64,000 nt of DNA. It comes from Anaerolineae bacterium (GTDB lineage Bacteria; Chloroflexota; Anaerolineae; Aggregatilineales; Phototrophicaceae). Positions 44,406 through 53,237 of the stretch are shown piece after piece. The stretch's first letter is position 1; each line of letters opens with the position of its first letter. Made by a program: the position numbers and the translations under genes. Location: positions 1-64,000 of the forward strand of contig JABWBO010000014.1 of assembly GCA_013360465.1 (NCBI GenBank), read 5' to 3'. The notes below the pieces were generated by a model. It was not told the DNA's origin. It saw nothing but the letters and a program-made list of their open reading frames with translations, and made no database searches.

Positions 44406-47222
44406 TCATTTCACATCGTGCCACGCTGTGTGAACTTCGCTGATCCCGGCGCGCATCGCCCGCAGCAGCGCATCCTGATCGACCGGGATGGAAAATACCC
44501 GCACGCCGACCGCGTTATAGATGGCATTGGCGATTGCCGGGCTGGTGTTGATCGACGGAATCTCGCCGACGCCCTTCGCGCCATACGGTCCCTCGCTGGC
44601 GCGGTCCTCCACCAACCGGGAAATGATCTCCGGCGAGTTCTTGATGCTCGGCATCTTGTAGCGGGAGAGCAGACGGGTCCAGGGCACGCCCTCCTCCATG
44701 ATGTAGGACTCGGTCAGGCAGTTGCCCATCGCCATGACGATAGCGCCTTCGATCTGCCCCTGGAGCATCATCGGGTTGATCGCCCGTCCGATGTCGGTGC
44801 TGGCGCAGACCTTATGACAATGGACCTCGCCGGTCTCCAGGTCAACTTCGACCAGCGCCGCCTGGGTGGCATAGCTGAAAGCGAAATGCATGTCGCCGCC
44901 TTCGCCGAGCGGCTGCGTCTTGGGTCCCCAGTATTCGTGACGGGTGCGCGGCGACAAGCCGTTCGCCCTCATGAAGCGGACCACCTCCCCCATCTCGACA
45001 CTATGCCCGTTAAAGCGCAGCAGTCCCTCCTCGTAGCGAATCTGATCTGGCGGCACATCCATCAGCTCAGCGGCGGAGCGCGACAGCGCCTCGCGCAGCG
45101 CAGCCGCTGCCAGGCGCGCCGCGTTGCCGGTCATGAAGGTCTGCCGCGAGGCGGTCGTGGGTCCGCCGTTCGGCGTCAAATCGGTGTCGCACAGCAGCAC
45201 GCGCACGCGCTCATAGGGCAGATGCAGCTCCTGAGCGGCGCACTGGGCGACGACATGGGCGATCCCCTGTCCCATATCCGCCGAAGCGGTGCGCACCTCG
45301 ACAAAACCGTCCTCGAAGGCTTCGATCTCCACCTCGGAGCGATCCGGCGCGCCGCCGCCCAACCCGGTGTTCTTGTAGGCACAGGCGAGGCCCCAGGCAA
45401 AGGCTTTGCTGCCCTCGCGCCAGGACCAGCGGAATGAGTCGCCCGCCGCCTGATGATGCGCCTGCATGTCGCGTTCGACATCCTTGATGGTCTCCAGCAG
45501 CCCGACCGATTCGCGCAGGAGCTGACCGGTCGCCGTCGTCACACCGACCTTTTGGGCGTTAATGCGGCGGAATTCAATGAGGTCCATGCCGATCGCTTCG
45601 GCGACCAGGTCCATATTCTGCTCGACGGCGAACGCCGACTGTGTGACGCCGAACCCGCGAAACGCCCCCGACGGAAGATTATTGGTATACATGGCATAGC
45701 AGTCGATTCGGGCGTTCGGCACACTGTAGGGTCCGGTCGCATGGGTGGTGGCGCGCGTCATCACTTTGTCGGAAAGCGAGGCATATGCGCCGCCATCGCC
45801 GTAGAGTTCCGCCTGGACGGCGGTCAGCCGTCCGTCGCGTTTTGCACCGGTCTTGATGCGGATGATGGTCGCGTGGCGCTTGGGGTGGAAGATCAGCGAC
45901 TCCTGCCGGCTGTACAGCATCTTCACGGGGTGACCGGTGACGGTCGCCAACAGCGCCACGTGAATCTGCCCGGCGATGTCTTCCTTGCCGCCGAAGCCGC
46001 CGCCGATCAGCGTGCCGATGACGCGCACCTCTTCTTCGCGCAGCCCCATCGCCCGGGCGATCTGGTCGCGGTCCTGGTAGGGAATCTGCGAACCGACATA
46101 GACCGTCAGCTTCTCATGACCCGGATAGCCTTTAGGCACGCCGATGGCGCATTCCGGTTCGAGGAAGGCATGTTCAGTCGTCGGCGTGCGATACTCGCGC
46201 TCGATGATCACGTCGGCTTCGGCAAAACCCTGCTCAATGTCGCCGTGCCGCACCTTGATATGCTTGAGCAGATTGCCGGTCGGGTGTTTTTCGTGAAGCA
46301 CGGGCGCTTCCGGCGAATGGGCATATTTCGGATCGGCGACGACCGGCAGCGGTTCGTAATCGACCTCGATCAGCTTCAGGGCGTGGGCGGCAGTATCTTC
46401 ACTGTCCGCCGCGACGATGGCGACGGCATCGCCGACATAGCGCACTTTGTCACCGCACAGCACGGGCCAATCGCGATAGACCAGCCCGTGCAGGTTTTCG
46501 CCCGGCACGTCGGCGGCGGTCAGGACGGCGTGAACGCCGGGAAGTGCCTTCGCCCGCTCCGTCCGCACCGCCAGCACGCGGGCATGAGGGTAGGGCGAAC
46601 GCAGCGTGCGCGCGAAGAGCATATCGGGAAAAACATAGTCGTCGGTATATTTTGCTCTGCCCGTCACCTTGTCGTAGACCTGCTGCGGCGGAACTGACCG
46701 GCTGATCGCCTCCATCGGCTCATCAACTGCCGGGTCATTGACCGACAGCGGCGGCAGTCCGCGCTTTTCGCGCGCTGCCGAGCGGATCGCCTGCATGACG
46801 CTGGTATAACCGGTGCAGCGGCAGAACGTATCCTTGAGCGCCCCCTTGATGTCCTCGTCGGTCGGGTCGGGATGCTCATCGAGCAGCGCCGCCGAGGTCA
46901 TGATCAAGCCCGGCGTGCAGTAGCCGCACTGCACCGCGCCATGCGTCACGAAATTGGACTGGAGAGGGTGAAGCTTTTCACCTTCCGCCAAGCCCTCGAT
47001 GGTCGTGATGCTGTGCCCCTGCGCCTTGAAGACCGGGTAAATACATGAATCGACCGGGGTGCCATCCACCAGCACGGTGCAGATGCCGCACTCCGCCTCT
47101 TCGCAGCCGATCTTGGTGCCGGTCAGCCCCAAATCGAGCCGAAGAAAATGCGCGAGCGTGCGCGATTCATCGACATCGCGGATGTGTTCCTGCCCGTTAA
47201 CGATAATTCTCAGTTCAGTCAT
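44406..47222 (-). CDS. Molybdenum hydroxylase, fused Fe-S and Mo-cofactor subunits (xanthine dehydrogenase family)
   Basis: A 938-residue protein starting at ATG 47222 behind GAGGG. Residues ~1-160 are the two-cluster 2Fe-2S subunit: GCEEAECGICTVLVDG (plant-type cluster) and CGYCTPG...CRCTGY (second cluster). Residues ~180-930 are the Mo-cofactor subunit: GGGFGGKED, AFRGFGVTQSAFAVEQNMD, and the catalytic Glu in AKGVGEIPSIN. FAD is on the partner gene upstream. The complex hydroxylates purine or other N-heterocycles or aldehydes at a carbon using water. The BMP-type nucleoside importer in the same operon favours a purine, but residues that fix substrate were not compared. Confidence 0.9.
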   Translation of the reverse strand: MTELRIIVNGQEHIRDVDESRTLAHFLRLDLGLTGTKIGCEEAECGICTVLVDGTPVDSCIYPVFKAQGHSITTIEGLAEGEKLHPLQSNFVTHGAVQCGYCTPGLIMTSAALLDEHPDPTDEDIKGALKDTFCRCTGYTSVMQAIRSAAREKRGLPPLSVNDPAVDEPMEAISRSVPPQQVYDKVTGRAKYTDDYVFPDMLFARTLRSPYPHARVLAVRTERAKALPGVHAVLTAADVPGENLHGLVYRDWPVLCGDKVRYVGDAVAIVAADSEDTAAHALKLIEVDYEPLPVVADPKYAHSPEAPVLHEKHPTGNLLKHIKVRHGDIEQGFAEADVIIEREYRTPTTEHAFLEPECAIGVPKGYPGHEKLTVYVGSQIPYQDRDQIARAMGLREEEVRVIGTLIGGGFGGKEDIAGQIHVALLATVTGHPVKMLYSRQESLIFHPKRHATIIRIKTGAKRDGRLTAVQAELYGDGGAYASLSDKVMTRATTHATGPYSVPNARIDCYAMYTNNLPSGAFRGFGVTQSAFAVEQNMDLVAEAIGMDLIEFRRINAQKVGVTTATGQLLRESVGLLETIKDVERDMQAHHQAAGDSFRWSWREGSKAFAWGLACAYKNTGLGGGAPDRSEVEIEAFEDGFVEVRTASADMGQGIAHVVAQCAAQELHLPYERVRVLLCDTDLTPNGGPTTASRQTFMTGNAARLAAAALREALSRSAAELMDVPPDQIRYEEGLLRFNGHSVEMGEVVRFMRANGLSPRTRHEYWGPKTQPLGEGGDMHFAFSYATQAALVEVDLETGEVHCHKVCASTDIGRAINPMMLQGQIEGAIVMAMGNCLTESYIMEEGVPWTRLLSRYKMPSIKNSPEIISRLVEDRASEGPYGAKGVGEIPSINTSPAIANAIYNAVGVRVFSIPVDQDALLRAMRAGISEVHTAWHDVK

Positions 47223-47269
47223 CTTCTGCGCCCTCACCTCACCAGTCTCGGCGTCTTCTCTGAAGTCAT

Positions 47270-48151
47270 CTAGCCACGCGCGCGCTGAATCGCGGCGTTT
47301 AGTGTACGCTGGAGCAGCACGGCGATCATCTCCTGACGGTACTCCGCCGTCGCGCGGTACTTGCTGGTGCGCGGGTGAAGCGCCGTCATGGCAAATTCCG
47401 CCGCGCGCTGGATGGTCTCATCAACGGCAGGCTGCCCGGCGAGCATCGCCTCGACTTCGACGGCGCGCATCGGCTTGGGCGAGATCGGGGCAAGATACAC
47501 CCGCGCCGCTTCGATGCTCGCCCACGCGGCATCCAGGCGCAGCCAGACGGCGCAGCCCAGAATCGGCAGCGCGACCCCCTGCGGACGCATGATCCGGCTG
47601 AACGCCGTCGCCTCGCCCGTGCCGCTCGCCTGGAAACGGAAGCGCAGCAGCAGATCACGCGTCGAGTCCAGCAGCGATTTGCCCGGTCCCAGGTAAAGAC
47701 CGGCGATCGGCAGCCAGCGGCGTGCGCCGTCCAGGATGATCTCGGCTTCGGCATCAAGCGCGACCAGCGATACGGTTCCGTCGCCGGCGGGCAGCGCGTG
47801 GGCGACGTTGCCACCGAGCGTCCCGACATTGCGCACCTGGGGACCACCGACCACGCCGCAGCTTTCGACCAGGCAGGTCGCCCTGCGCTGAAGCAGATCC
47901 GATTTGACGATCTGGGCGTGAGTGACTCCCGCGCCGATGACGATCTGACCGTCGCTTTCGGAAATCTGCCGCAGTTCGGGGATAGCCGTCACGTCGATCA
48001 GCGCCTCCGCAGCCGATTCGCCCTCGGCGCGCGCATCGACCAGCAGGTCCGTTCCGCCGGCGATCACCCGACCTCCGCCGTCATGCTGACGCAGCAGCGC
48101 CAGCGCTTCATCGACGGTGTGGGGTGTGTAATAACGATTCCAGAATTTCAT
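47270..48151 (-). CDS. FAD-binding subunit of the molybdenum hydroxylase (CoxM/CutM-like)
   Basis: A 293-residue flavoprotein starting at ATG 48151, which overlaps the ABC ATPase stop (ATGA). The FAD site is VIAGGTDLLVDARAEGE (residues ~30), and the second motif is VRNVGTLGGNVAHALPAGDG (about 105). The C-terminal part EYRQEMIAVLLQRTLNAAIQ is the family tail. It passes electrons from the Fe-S clusters of the 938-residue partner to NAD+ or another acceptor. Its position between importer and hydroxylase genes ties uptake to oxidation. Confidence 0.93.
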   Translation of the reverse strand: MKFWNRYYTPHTVDEALALLRQHDGGGRVIAGGTDLLVDARAEGESAAEALIDVTAIPELRQISESDGQIVIGAGVTHAQIVKSDLLQRRATCLVESCGVVGGPQVRNVGTLGGNVAHALPAGDGTVSLVALDAEAEIILDGARRWLPIAGLYLGPGKSLLDSTRDLLLRFRFQASGTGEATAFSRIMRPQGVALPILGCAVWLRLDAAWASIEAARVYLAPISPKPMRAVEVEAMLAGQPAVDETIQRAAEFAMTALHPRTSKYRATAEYRQEMIAVLLQRTLNAAIQRARG

Positions 48152-49704
48152 ACGTTCTCGCTTTCCAGCACCGCGCCCGCCATCATTGCGCCAATTTGCC
48201 GCACCGTCGCGCCCTCTCGGCTGACCACGCCGATGATGCATCCTTCATACATCACCGCGATGCGGTCAGAAAGGGCCATGATCTCGTCGAGATCCTCGGA
48301 GATCAGCAGGACGGCAGTTCCGCGCGCCCGTTCTTCCAGCAGGCGCAGATGAATATATTCGGTCGCGCGGATGTCCACGCCGCGCGTCGGCTGCGCGGCG
48401 ATCAGCAGTCCCGGCTTGCGAGAAAGCTCCCGCGCCAGGATTAGTTTTTGAATGTTACCGCCAGAAAGATTCTTGAGCGGGGTATCCGGTCCCGGCGTCT
48501 TGATCTCATAACGCTGAATCGCCTCACGACAGGCGCGATCCACCGCGCCATAGTTCATGAGTACGCCGCCGCGCGCGAAGGGGGACGCGGCGTGATCCTG
48601 CAAGATGAAGTTCTCGGCGCAGGTGAATTCCTTGATCGCCCCATCGACCATGCGCTCTTCGGGGATGTAAGCAACACCCAAATTATGGACGAACGTCGCC
48701 GACTTTCCCGTCACATCACGCCCGTTGACCTGGATCGTCCCGCCCTGCGTGGGGCGCAGCCCGGTGATCACCTGTGCCAGTTCGCGCTGACCATTGCCAG
48801 AGACGCCGGCAATGCCGACGATCTCGCCGCCGCAGACGCTCAGCGATACGCCTTTCAAACCCTGCTCACCACGCTCGTTCAGCGCCTTGACATCTTTCAG
48901 CCGCAGGTGTTCCGCGTGCAAATGCGTCTTGTCGCGCTGGTATTCCAGCACCACCGGACGTCCGACCATCATCTCGGCGAGCCGGCCACGGGTGGCGTCA
49001 TGCGTTGGGATGGTATCGACGCGCCTGCCGTCGCGCAGCACCGTCACACGGTCGGTGATCGCCAGCACTTCGTGCAGCTTGTGGGTGATGAAAATCGTCG
49101 CAATACCGTCGGTCTTCATCTGGCGCAGCACCCAGAACAGCTCATCGACCTCGCCCGGCGTCAGGACGGCGGTCGGCTCGTCGAGGATCAACAGGGCAGC
49201 GCCCTTGTAAAGCGCCCGCAGGATCTCCACCCGCTGCTGTTCACCGACGGCAAGCTGCCAGATCGGCACATCGGGATCGACCTTCAGATGATACTGCTCG
49301 GAAAGCTGCCGAAGCCGGCTGGCGACCCCTTTGAGATCAAGCCGCCAGCCGCGTGACGATTTCATGCCAAGCGCGACGTTTTCCGCTACGGTCAGCGACG
49401 GAACGAGCATGAAATGCTGATGGACCATGCCAATGCCGCTCTGAATGGCATCGTGAGGAGAACGCACCCGCGCCGGCGTCCCATCGAGCATCACCGTGCC
49501 CTCGTCTGGCTGGTACAGCCCGTAGAGCATCTTCATCAGCGTACTCTTGCCCGCGCCGTTCTCGCCCAGCAGGGCGTGGATCTCGCCGGAACGCACATCG
49601 AAATCGACATGATCCACCGCCAGCACTCCGGGAAAGCGCTTCACAATGCCAATCATGCGCATCTCGTTGATACGTTTCAGTGTAATTGCCGCTTGCGTAG
49701 TCAT
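48148..49704 (-). CDS. Nucleoside/sugar ABC importer ATP-binding protein (two ATPase domains)
   Basis: A 518-residue double ATPase of the RbsA/YufO type. Domain 1 has Walker A GENGAGKSTLMKML (about residue 50), a signature in LAVGEQQRVEILRAL and Walker B LLILDEPTAVLTP. Domain 2 has GVSGNGQRELAQVITGL in place of Walker A, signature LSGGNIQKLILARELSRKPG, and Walker B LLIAAQPTRGVDI, the degenerate pattern typical of such proteins. It powers the two permeases encoded upstream in the same operon. The family exports energy to nucleoside or purine uptake in Firmicutes. It ends overlapping the FAD subunit gene. Confidence 0.95.
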   Translation of the reverse strand: MTTQAAITLKRINEMRMIGIVKRFPGVLAVDHVDFDVRSGEIHALLGENGAGKSTLMKMLYGLYQPDEGTVMLDGTPARVRSPHDAIQSGIGMVHQHFMLVPSLTVAENVALGMKSSRGWRLDLKGVASRLRQLSEQYHLKVDPDVPIWQLAVGEQQRVEILRALYKGAALLILDEPTAVLTPGEVDELFWVLRQMKTDGIATIFITHKLHEVLAITDRVTVLRDGRRVDTIPTHDATRGRLAEMMVGRPVVLEYQRDKTHLHAEHLRLKDVKALNERGEQGLKGVSLSVCGGEIVGIAGVSGNGQRELAQVITGLRPTQGGTIQVNGRDVTGKSATFVHNLGVAYIPEERMVDGAIKEFTCAENFILQDHAASPFARGGVLMNYGAVDRACREAIQRYEIKTPGPDTPLKNLSGGNIQKLILARELSRKPGLLIAAQPTRGVDIRATEYIHLRLLEERARGTAVLLISEDLDEIMALSDRIAVMYEGCIIGVVSREGATVRQIGAMMAGAVLESENV

Positions 49705-49801
49705 TGAGGTTCAGTCAGTTCTCGTCTGAGAATAATTATAACGACTGGCAACAAAATCGACATTCTAGGGTATGTCTGTAGACTCACTTTCTGTTGTCCC
49801 C

Positions 49802-49882
49802 TGCGGTCCTCATCCCTGCTGCGCTTCGCTTAGCGTCCCCTCTCCATTTTCATGGAGAGGGGACCGAGGGGTGAGGACCGCA
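49802..49882. repeat. REP-like palindromic repeat, copy 2
   Basis: The outer arms TGCGGTCCTCA (49802-49812) and TGAGGACCGCA (49872-49882) are a perfect inverted repeat. Inside is a 13-bp stem GTCCCCTCTCCAT/ATGGAGAGGGGAC (49835-49864) with a 4-base loop. It occupies most of the 196-bp gap between the BMP binding-protein gene and the ATPase gene, where it could reduce readthrough to the ATPase. The C-rich/G-rich motif matches the copy at 14.7 kb. Confidence 0.65.
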
Positions 49883-49900
49883 TACGGCAGTTTAGCCGCC

Positions 49901-50902
49901 CTATGCCTCCGCTTCCGGTAGAGTCACGGTCTCCCCGGCGATAATGCCCTCGCTCAACGTTTCAACCCATTCCTGAATCTGTTCTGCGTCTTCGGCAGCG
50001 ACAGCCTCGCTCAGGACCATCTCCAGACCGCCGTTTTCCAGCGTGAGTACATAGGACTCGCCGCCCAGCGTGCCTTCGTCGATCTTAGCGATGATGTCCA
50101 TCAGGACCACGTCCCAGCGATAAACCTGGAACAGCACACCGGCTTCTTCCGAAAGCTCCGCCTGACTCGACTGGGTGCCGAACCACTTCAAGCCGTTCTC
50201 ATTGGCAACGGCAATCGGACCGACGACCATCTGCGCCGAACCGGTGAGGATATCCGCGCCGTTGGCGACGAAGGCGTTGGCGGCTTCGGTCGCCAGGGGC
50301 ACATCGCTGAACGACTGGATGTAGGTCACGTTGACGGCGATGTCGGCATTGGCAGCCACAGCGCCGGTCTTGAAACCGTCAACATACAGCTTGGCATCGC
50401 CCACTTCAATGGGACCGACGACGCCGATATTGCCGGATTCGCTCAGCATGGCGGCGACGTAGCCATTGATGTAGCCGCCCTGATCTGATGCGGCGGTGTA
50501 GGCATAGACATTGTCCAGACCGAAGGTGTTGACATCGGTGCCCCAGGCGAAGGAGACATCCGGGAATTCCGGCGCCAGTTCTTCGATGATCGCTCCATAC
50601 TGCGAACCATGCGCGATAACCAGGTCGTACTCGCCAGAGGCAGCCCATTCGCGCAGCGCGACTGCCGCATCATCGACGATGAACGTCCCTTCCTGGAAGG
50701 TGAACTCGAAGGCATCGCCCATTTCCTCGTCAATCAGCGTGAGCGCGTCGAACATGCTCTGGCTGAAGGCGAGGTCGTTTGTCGCGCTCGGCGCGACGGC
50801 GGCGACCCGGAAAACGTCATCCTGCGCCTGAGATGCCGGCAGCAGCGCCAGCGCCGAAAGCGCGAACATGACCAGCACGACGAGACGAATTCGTTTACTC
50901 AT
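49901..50902 (-). CDS. BMP family substrate-binding protein of the nucleoside-type importer
   Basis: A 333-residue exported binding protein. The signal peptide (1-26) ends ASQAQDD, with no lipobox Cys. The mature start FRVAAVAPSATNDLAFSQSM is the divergent form of the BMP signature. YDLVIAHGSQYGAIIEEL and ADILTGSAQMVVGPIAVANE form the two lobes of the cleft. It lies 38 bp after the second permease and 196 bp before the ATPase, with a palindromic repeat in that larger gap. The binding partner transporter is the pair of permeases and the ATPase of this operon. It is clearly diverged from the orphan BMP protein at 8.0 kb. Confidence 0.93.
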   Translation of the reverse strand: MSKRIRLVVLVMFALSALALLPASQAQDDVFRVAAVAPSATNDLAFSQSMFDALTLIDEEMGDAFEFTFQEGTFIVDDAAVALREWAASGEYDLVIAHGSQYGAIIEELAPEFPDVSFAWGTDVNTFGLDNVYAYTAASDQGGYINGYVAAMLSESGNIGVVGPIEVGDAKLYVDGFKTGAVAANADIAVNVTYIQSFSDVPLATEAANAFVANGADILTGSAQMVVGPIAVANENGLKWFGTQSSQAELSEEAGVLFQVYRWDVVLMDIIAKIDEGTLGGESYVLTLENGGLEMVLSEAVAAEDAEQIQEWVETLSEGIIAGETVTLPEAEA

Positions 50903-50941
50903 GGTGCAACCAACCTCCCTGTCAACGGCGAAAAATAGTCA

Positions 50942-51868
50942 TCACCCACCCCGATCAAACGGTTTGGTCAGCGCAGTTGGCTTTTCCGTCTGCTTCGAGG
51001 CGAAGACTAACGCAATGATGGTGATCACATACGGAGCCATAACGGCAAATTCCGACGGCACGTCAATGCCCAGTGCGCTGATCTGAAGCTGGAGCGCGTT
51101 GACGAAGCTGAACAGCAGCGCGCCCGCCAGCACCCCAAAGGGACGCCAGCGCCCAAAATAGACCAGCGCGACAGCGATGAAGCCCAGACCCGACGTCAGG
51201 TTTTGCTGGAAGACCTTGAGAAGCGCCGTCGAAAGCGATGCCCCCGCCACGCCGGCGAGGATGCCGCCGATGATCACCGTGATGTAACGCACCCGTACCA
51301 CGCTGACACCCATCGCATCCGCCGCTTCCGGATGCTGCCCGACGGCGCGGATCATCAAGCCGAAGGGGGTGCGGTTGAGGATGAACGCGGCGATGGGGAT
51401 CAGAGCGAAGGCGACATACACCAGCAGATTGTGATTAAAGAAGATTTCGCCCAGGCTCAGGAATTGAATGTCTGACAGGATAGGGATCGCCACGCGGGGA
51501 AAGCCATCGACGGAACGCGGCGTTCCGACCAGCTTCTGGAACAGCAGTTCGCTCATGCCCAGCCCAAACAGGTACACACCGATGCCGCTGATGCCCTGCT
51601 CCGCCTTGAGCGTCACGCTGATAAACGCCATCGCCAATCCCATCAGCGCGCCAACCAGCACTGCCGCCAGCAGCGCCAGCAGGAGATTGCCGGTCAGCAG
51701 GGCGACATAGTATGAGAAGAAAGCGCCCATCAGCATGATGCCGTCAACGCCGAGATTGAGTACGCCGCTGCGCTGTCCAAACATTTCGCCAACGCTGGCA
51801 AATACGTAGGGGGTCGCCAGACGAATCGCCGAAGCGAAGACGCTGGGGGCAAGGATGCTCTCGATCAT
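50942..51868 (-). CDS. Nucleoside-type ABC importer permease (YufQ-like)
   Basis: A 308-residue permease with eight to ten hydrophobic segments. The RbsC-like signature appears in GQRSGVLNLGVDGIMLMGAF (about residue 33) and in GLMIRAVGQHPEAADAMGVS (about 175), the cytoplasmic coupling loop. It pairs with the 393-residue permease that overlaps its start by 4 bp (ATGA junction). Together with the BMP protein and ATPase downstream they form a full nucleoside, purine or similar importer. Confidence 0.95.
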   Translation of the reverse strand: MIESILAPSVFASAIRLATPYVFASVGEMFGQRSGVLNLGVDGIMLMGAFFSYYVALLTGNLLLALLAAVLVGALMGLAMAFISVTLKAEQGISGIGVYLFGLGMSELLFQKLVGTPRSVDGFPRVAIPILSDIQFLSLGEIFFNHNLLVYVAFALIPIAAFILNRTPFGLMIRAVGQHPEAADAMGVSVVRVRYITVIIGGILAGVAGASLSTALLKVFQQNLTSGLGFIAVALVYFGRWRPFGVLAGALLFSFVNALQLQISALGIDVPSEFAVMAPYVITIIALVFASKQTEKPTALTKPFDRGG

Positions 51869-53046
51869 AAGGGAGTCTCCGCCGTCGCGGCGCGCGCTTC
51901 GATGCGCTCCGGTTGAATGAGCAGCTTTGCACGCCGCCGGTTACGCACCTGGGTAAAAATCTGGCTGCTGACGACGAAGACCACGATCAGCCCGTTGATG
52001 GTCGTCACCAGCGCCGCCGGGATACCTACCGCCCTTTGCATGTTTTGCGCGCCGACCAGCAGCCCCCCGAAGAAGATGGAAGCGGGGATCGCTCCAAAGG
52101 GGTTCAACCCTCCGAAGAGCGCGGCGACGATGCCGTTGAAGCCCGCGCCGCCCGTGAATCCGGCTGGCGAGCCGTCGGTCTGAAGACGGTACTGCAAGCC
52201 CAATACCTGCACGGCTCCGGCTAACCCGGCGCAGCCGCCGGCGAGGAACATCGCCAGCACCATCTGGCGTCCCACCTTAATGCCGGCATAGCGTGAGGCG
52301 CGTTCATTATAGCCAACAGCGCGGATGCGATAGCCGATGGCGGTGCGCCACAGCAGAATGTAGATGACGATGGCGAGGACGACGGCGATCACGAACCCAT
52401 AGTGCAGCCGGGTGCGGTCGAAGAGCGGTTCGGACATGCCGGGCAGTCCAAAGACCAAACGGGGCAGCTCGGCAATTTCGGCGATGCGCGCGGTTTTCGG
52501 GATGTTGTTCGAGCCGGCAGCTGCCGGGTCCAGCAGGGGTCCATTGAGCAGATAGTTCATGATCTGCACGGCGACCTGGTTGAGCATGATCGTGCTGAGG
52601 ATTTCGTTGACGTTGAAGAAGGCTTTGAGATAGCCCGCCAGCCCGCCAAAGAACCCGCCGGCGACAAACCCGGCGATGAGCGCCAGCGGAACCACCAGCA
52701 CACCCAGCGACTCGCCGATCCACAGGGTGACGGCGACTCCCGCCAGCGCCCCGAAAATCATCTGCCCTTCGCCGCCGATGTTGACCACATTGCCGCGAAA
52801 AGCCACGCAAATGCCGATGGCGACGAAGAGGATCGGAATGGCTTTGACCAGCGTTTCGGCGGTGGCATTGACCGTGCCAAAGGCTCCCTGAAACATTGCG
52901 CCGTACGCTGTTGCGATGTCGGCATTGAGCGCCGCCAGCAGAAACGAGGCGACCACCAGCGCCGCAATCACCGCAACCAGCAGGGGGACGACGTTGAAGA
53001 GTCTATTGAGAAGCGCGCGTGTTGTCGTTGAAACCATCAAATTCAT
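51865..53046 (-). CDS. Nucleoside-type ABC importer permease (YufP-like)
   Basis: A 393-residue permease starting at ATG 53046 (MNLMVSTT); ATG 53037 is an alternative. About ten helices. The signature GNVVNIGGEGQMIFGALAGV (about residue 88) and the coupling loop GYRIRAVGYNERASRYAGIK (about 245) define the RbsC/YufP family. It is first in a six-gene operon (permease, permease, binding protein, ATPase, FAD subunit, Mo hydroxylase). A TATACT on the minus strand about 20 bp before its ATG (53067-53072 in plus coordinates) may be the -10, but no good -35 was seen. Confidence 0.94.
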   Translation of the reverse strand: MNLMVSTTTRALLNRLFNVVPLLVAVIAALVVASFLLAALNADIATAYGAMFQGAFGTVNATAETLVKAIPILFVAIGICVAFRGNVVNIGGEGQMIFGALAGVAVTLWIGESLGVLVVPLALIAGFVAGGFFGGLAGYLKAFFNVNEILSTIMLNQVAVQIMNYLLNGPLLDPAAAGSNNIPKTARIAEIAELPRLVFGLPGMSEPLFDRTRLHYGFVIAVVLAIVIYILLWRTAIGYRIRAVGYNERASRYAGIKVGRQMVLAMFLAGGCAGLAGAVQVLGLQYRLQTDGSPAGFTGGAGFNGIVAALFGGLNPFGAIPASIFFGGLLVGAQNMQRAVGIPAALVTTINGLIVVFVVSSQIFTQVRNRRRAKLLIQPERIEARAATAETPL

Positions 53047-53237
53047 CGTCCAGAGCAAACCCGAAAAGTATATCTGTTGGCTATTAGAACCGAATTCAGC
53101 ATTTCCGACAACATCCTCGGCGAGCCTTTAGAAAAACGTAGCAAATATCACCGCATATCGCGTTTGGGGTGGTTTCTCGTACAATAGGGAGCAGTGGCTC
53201 ATTCATTGTTAGATTAGTCGGACTCCAGGGTACACAG

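Noticed and set aside
44418-46697. Two long open frames antisense to the Mo hydroxylase
   Set aside because: The sense frame has both Fe-S clusters and Mo motifs; the antisense frames lack any pattern.
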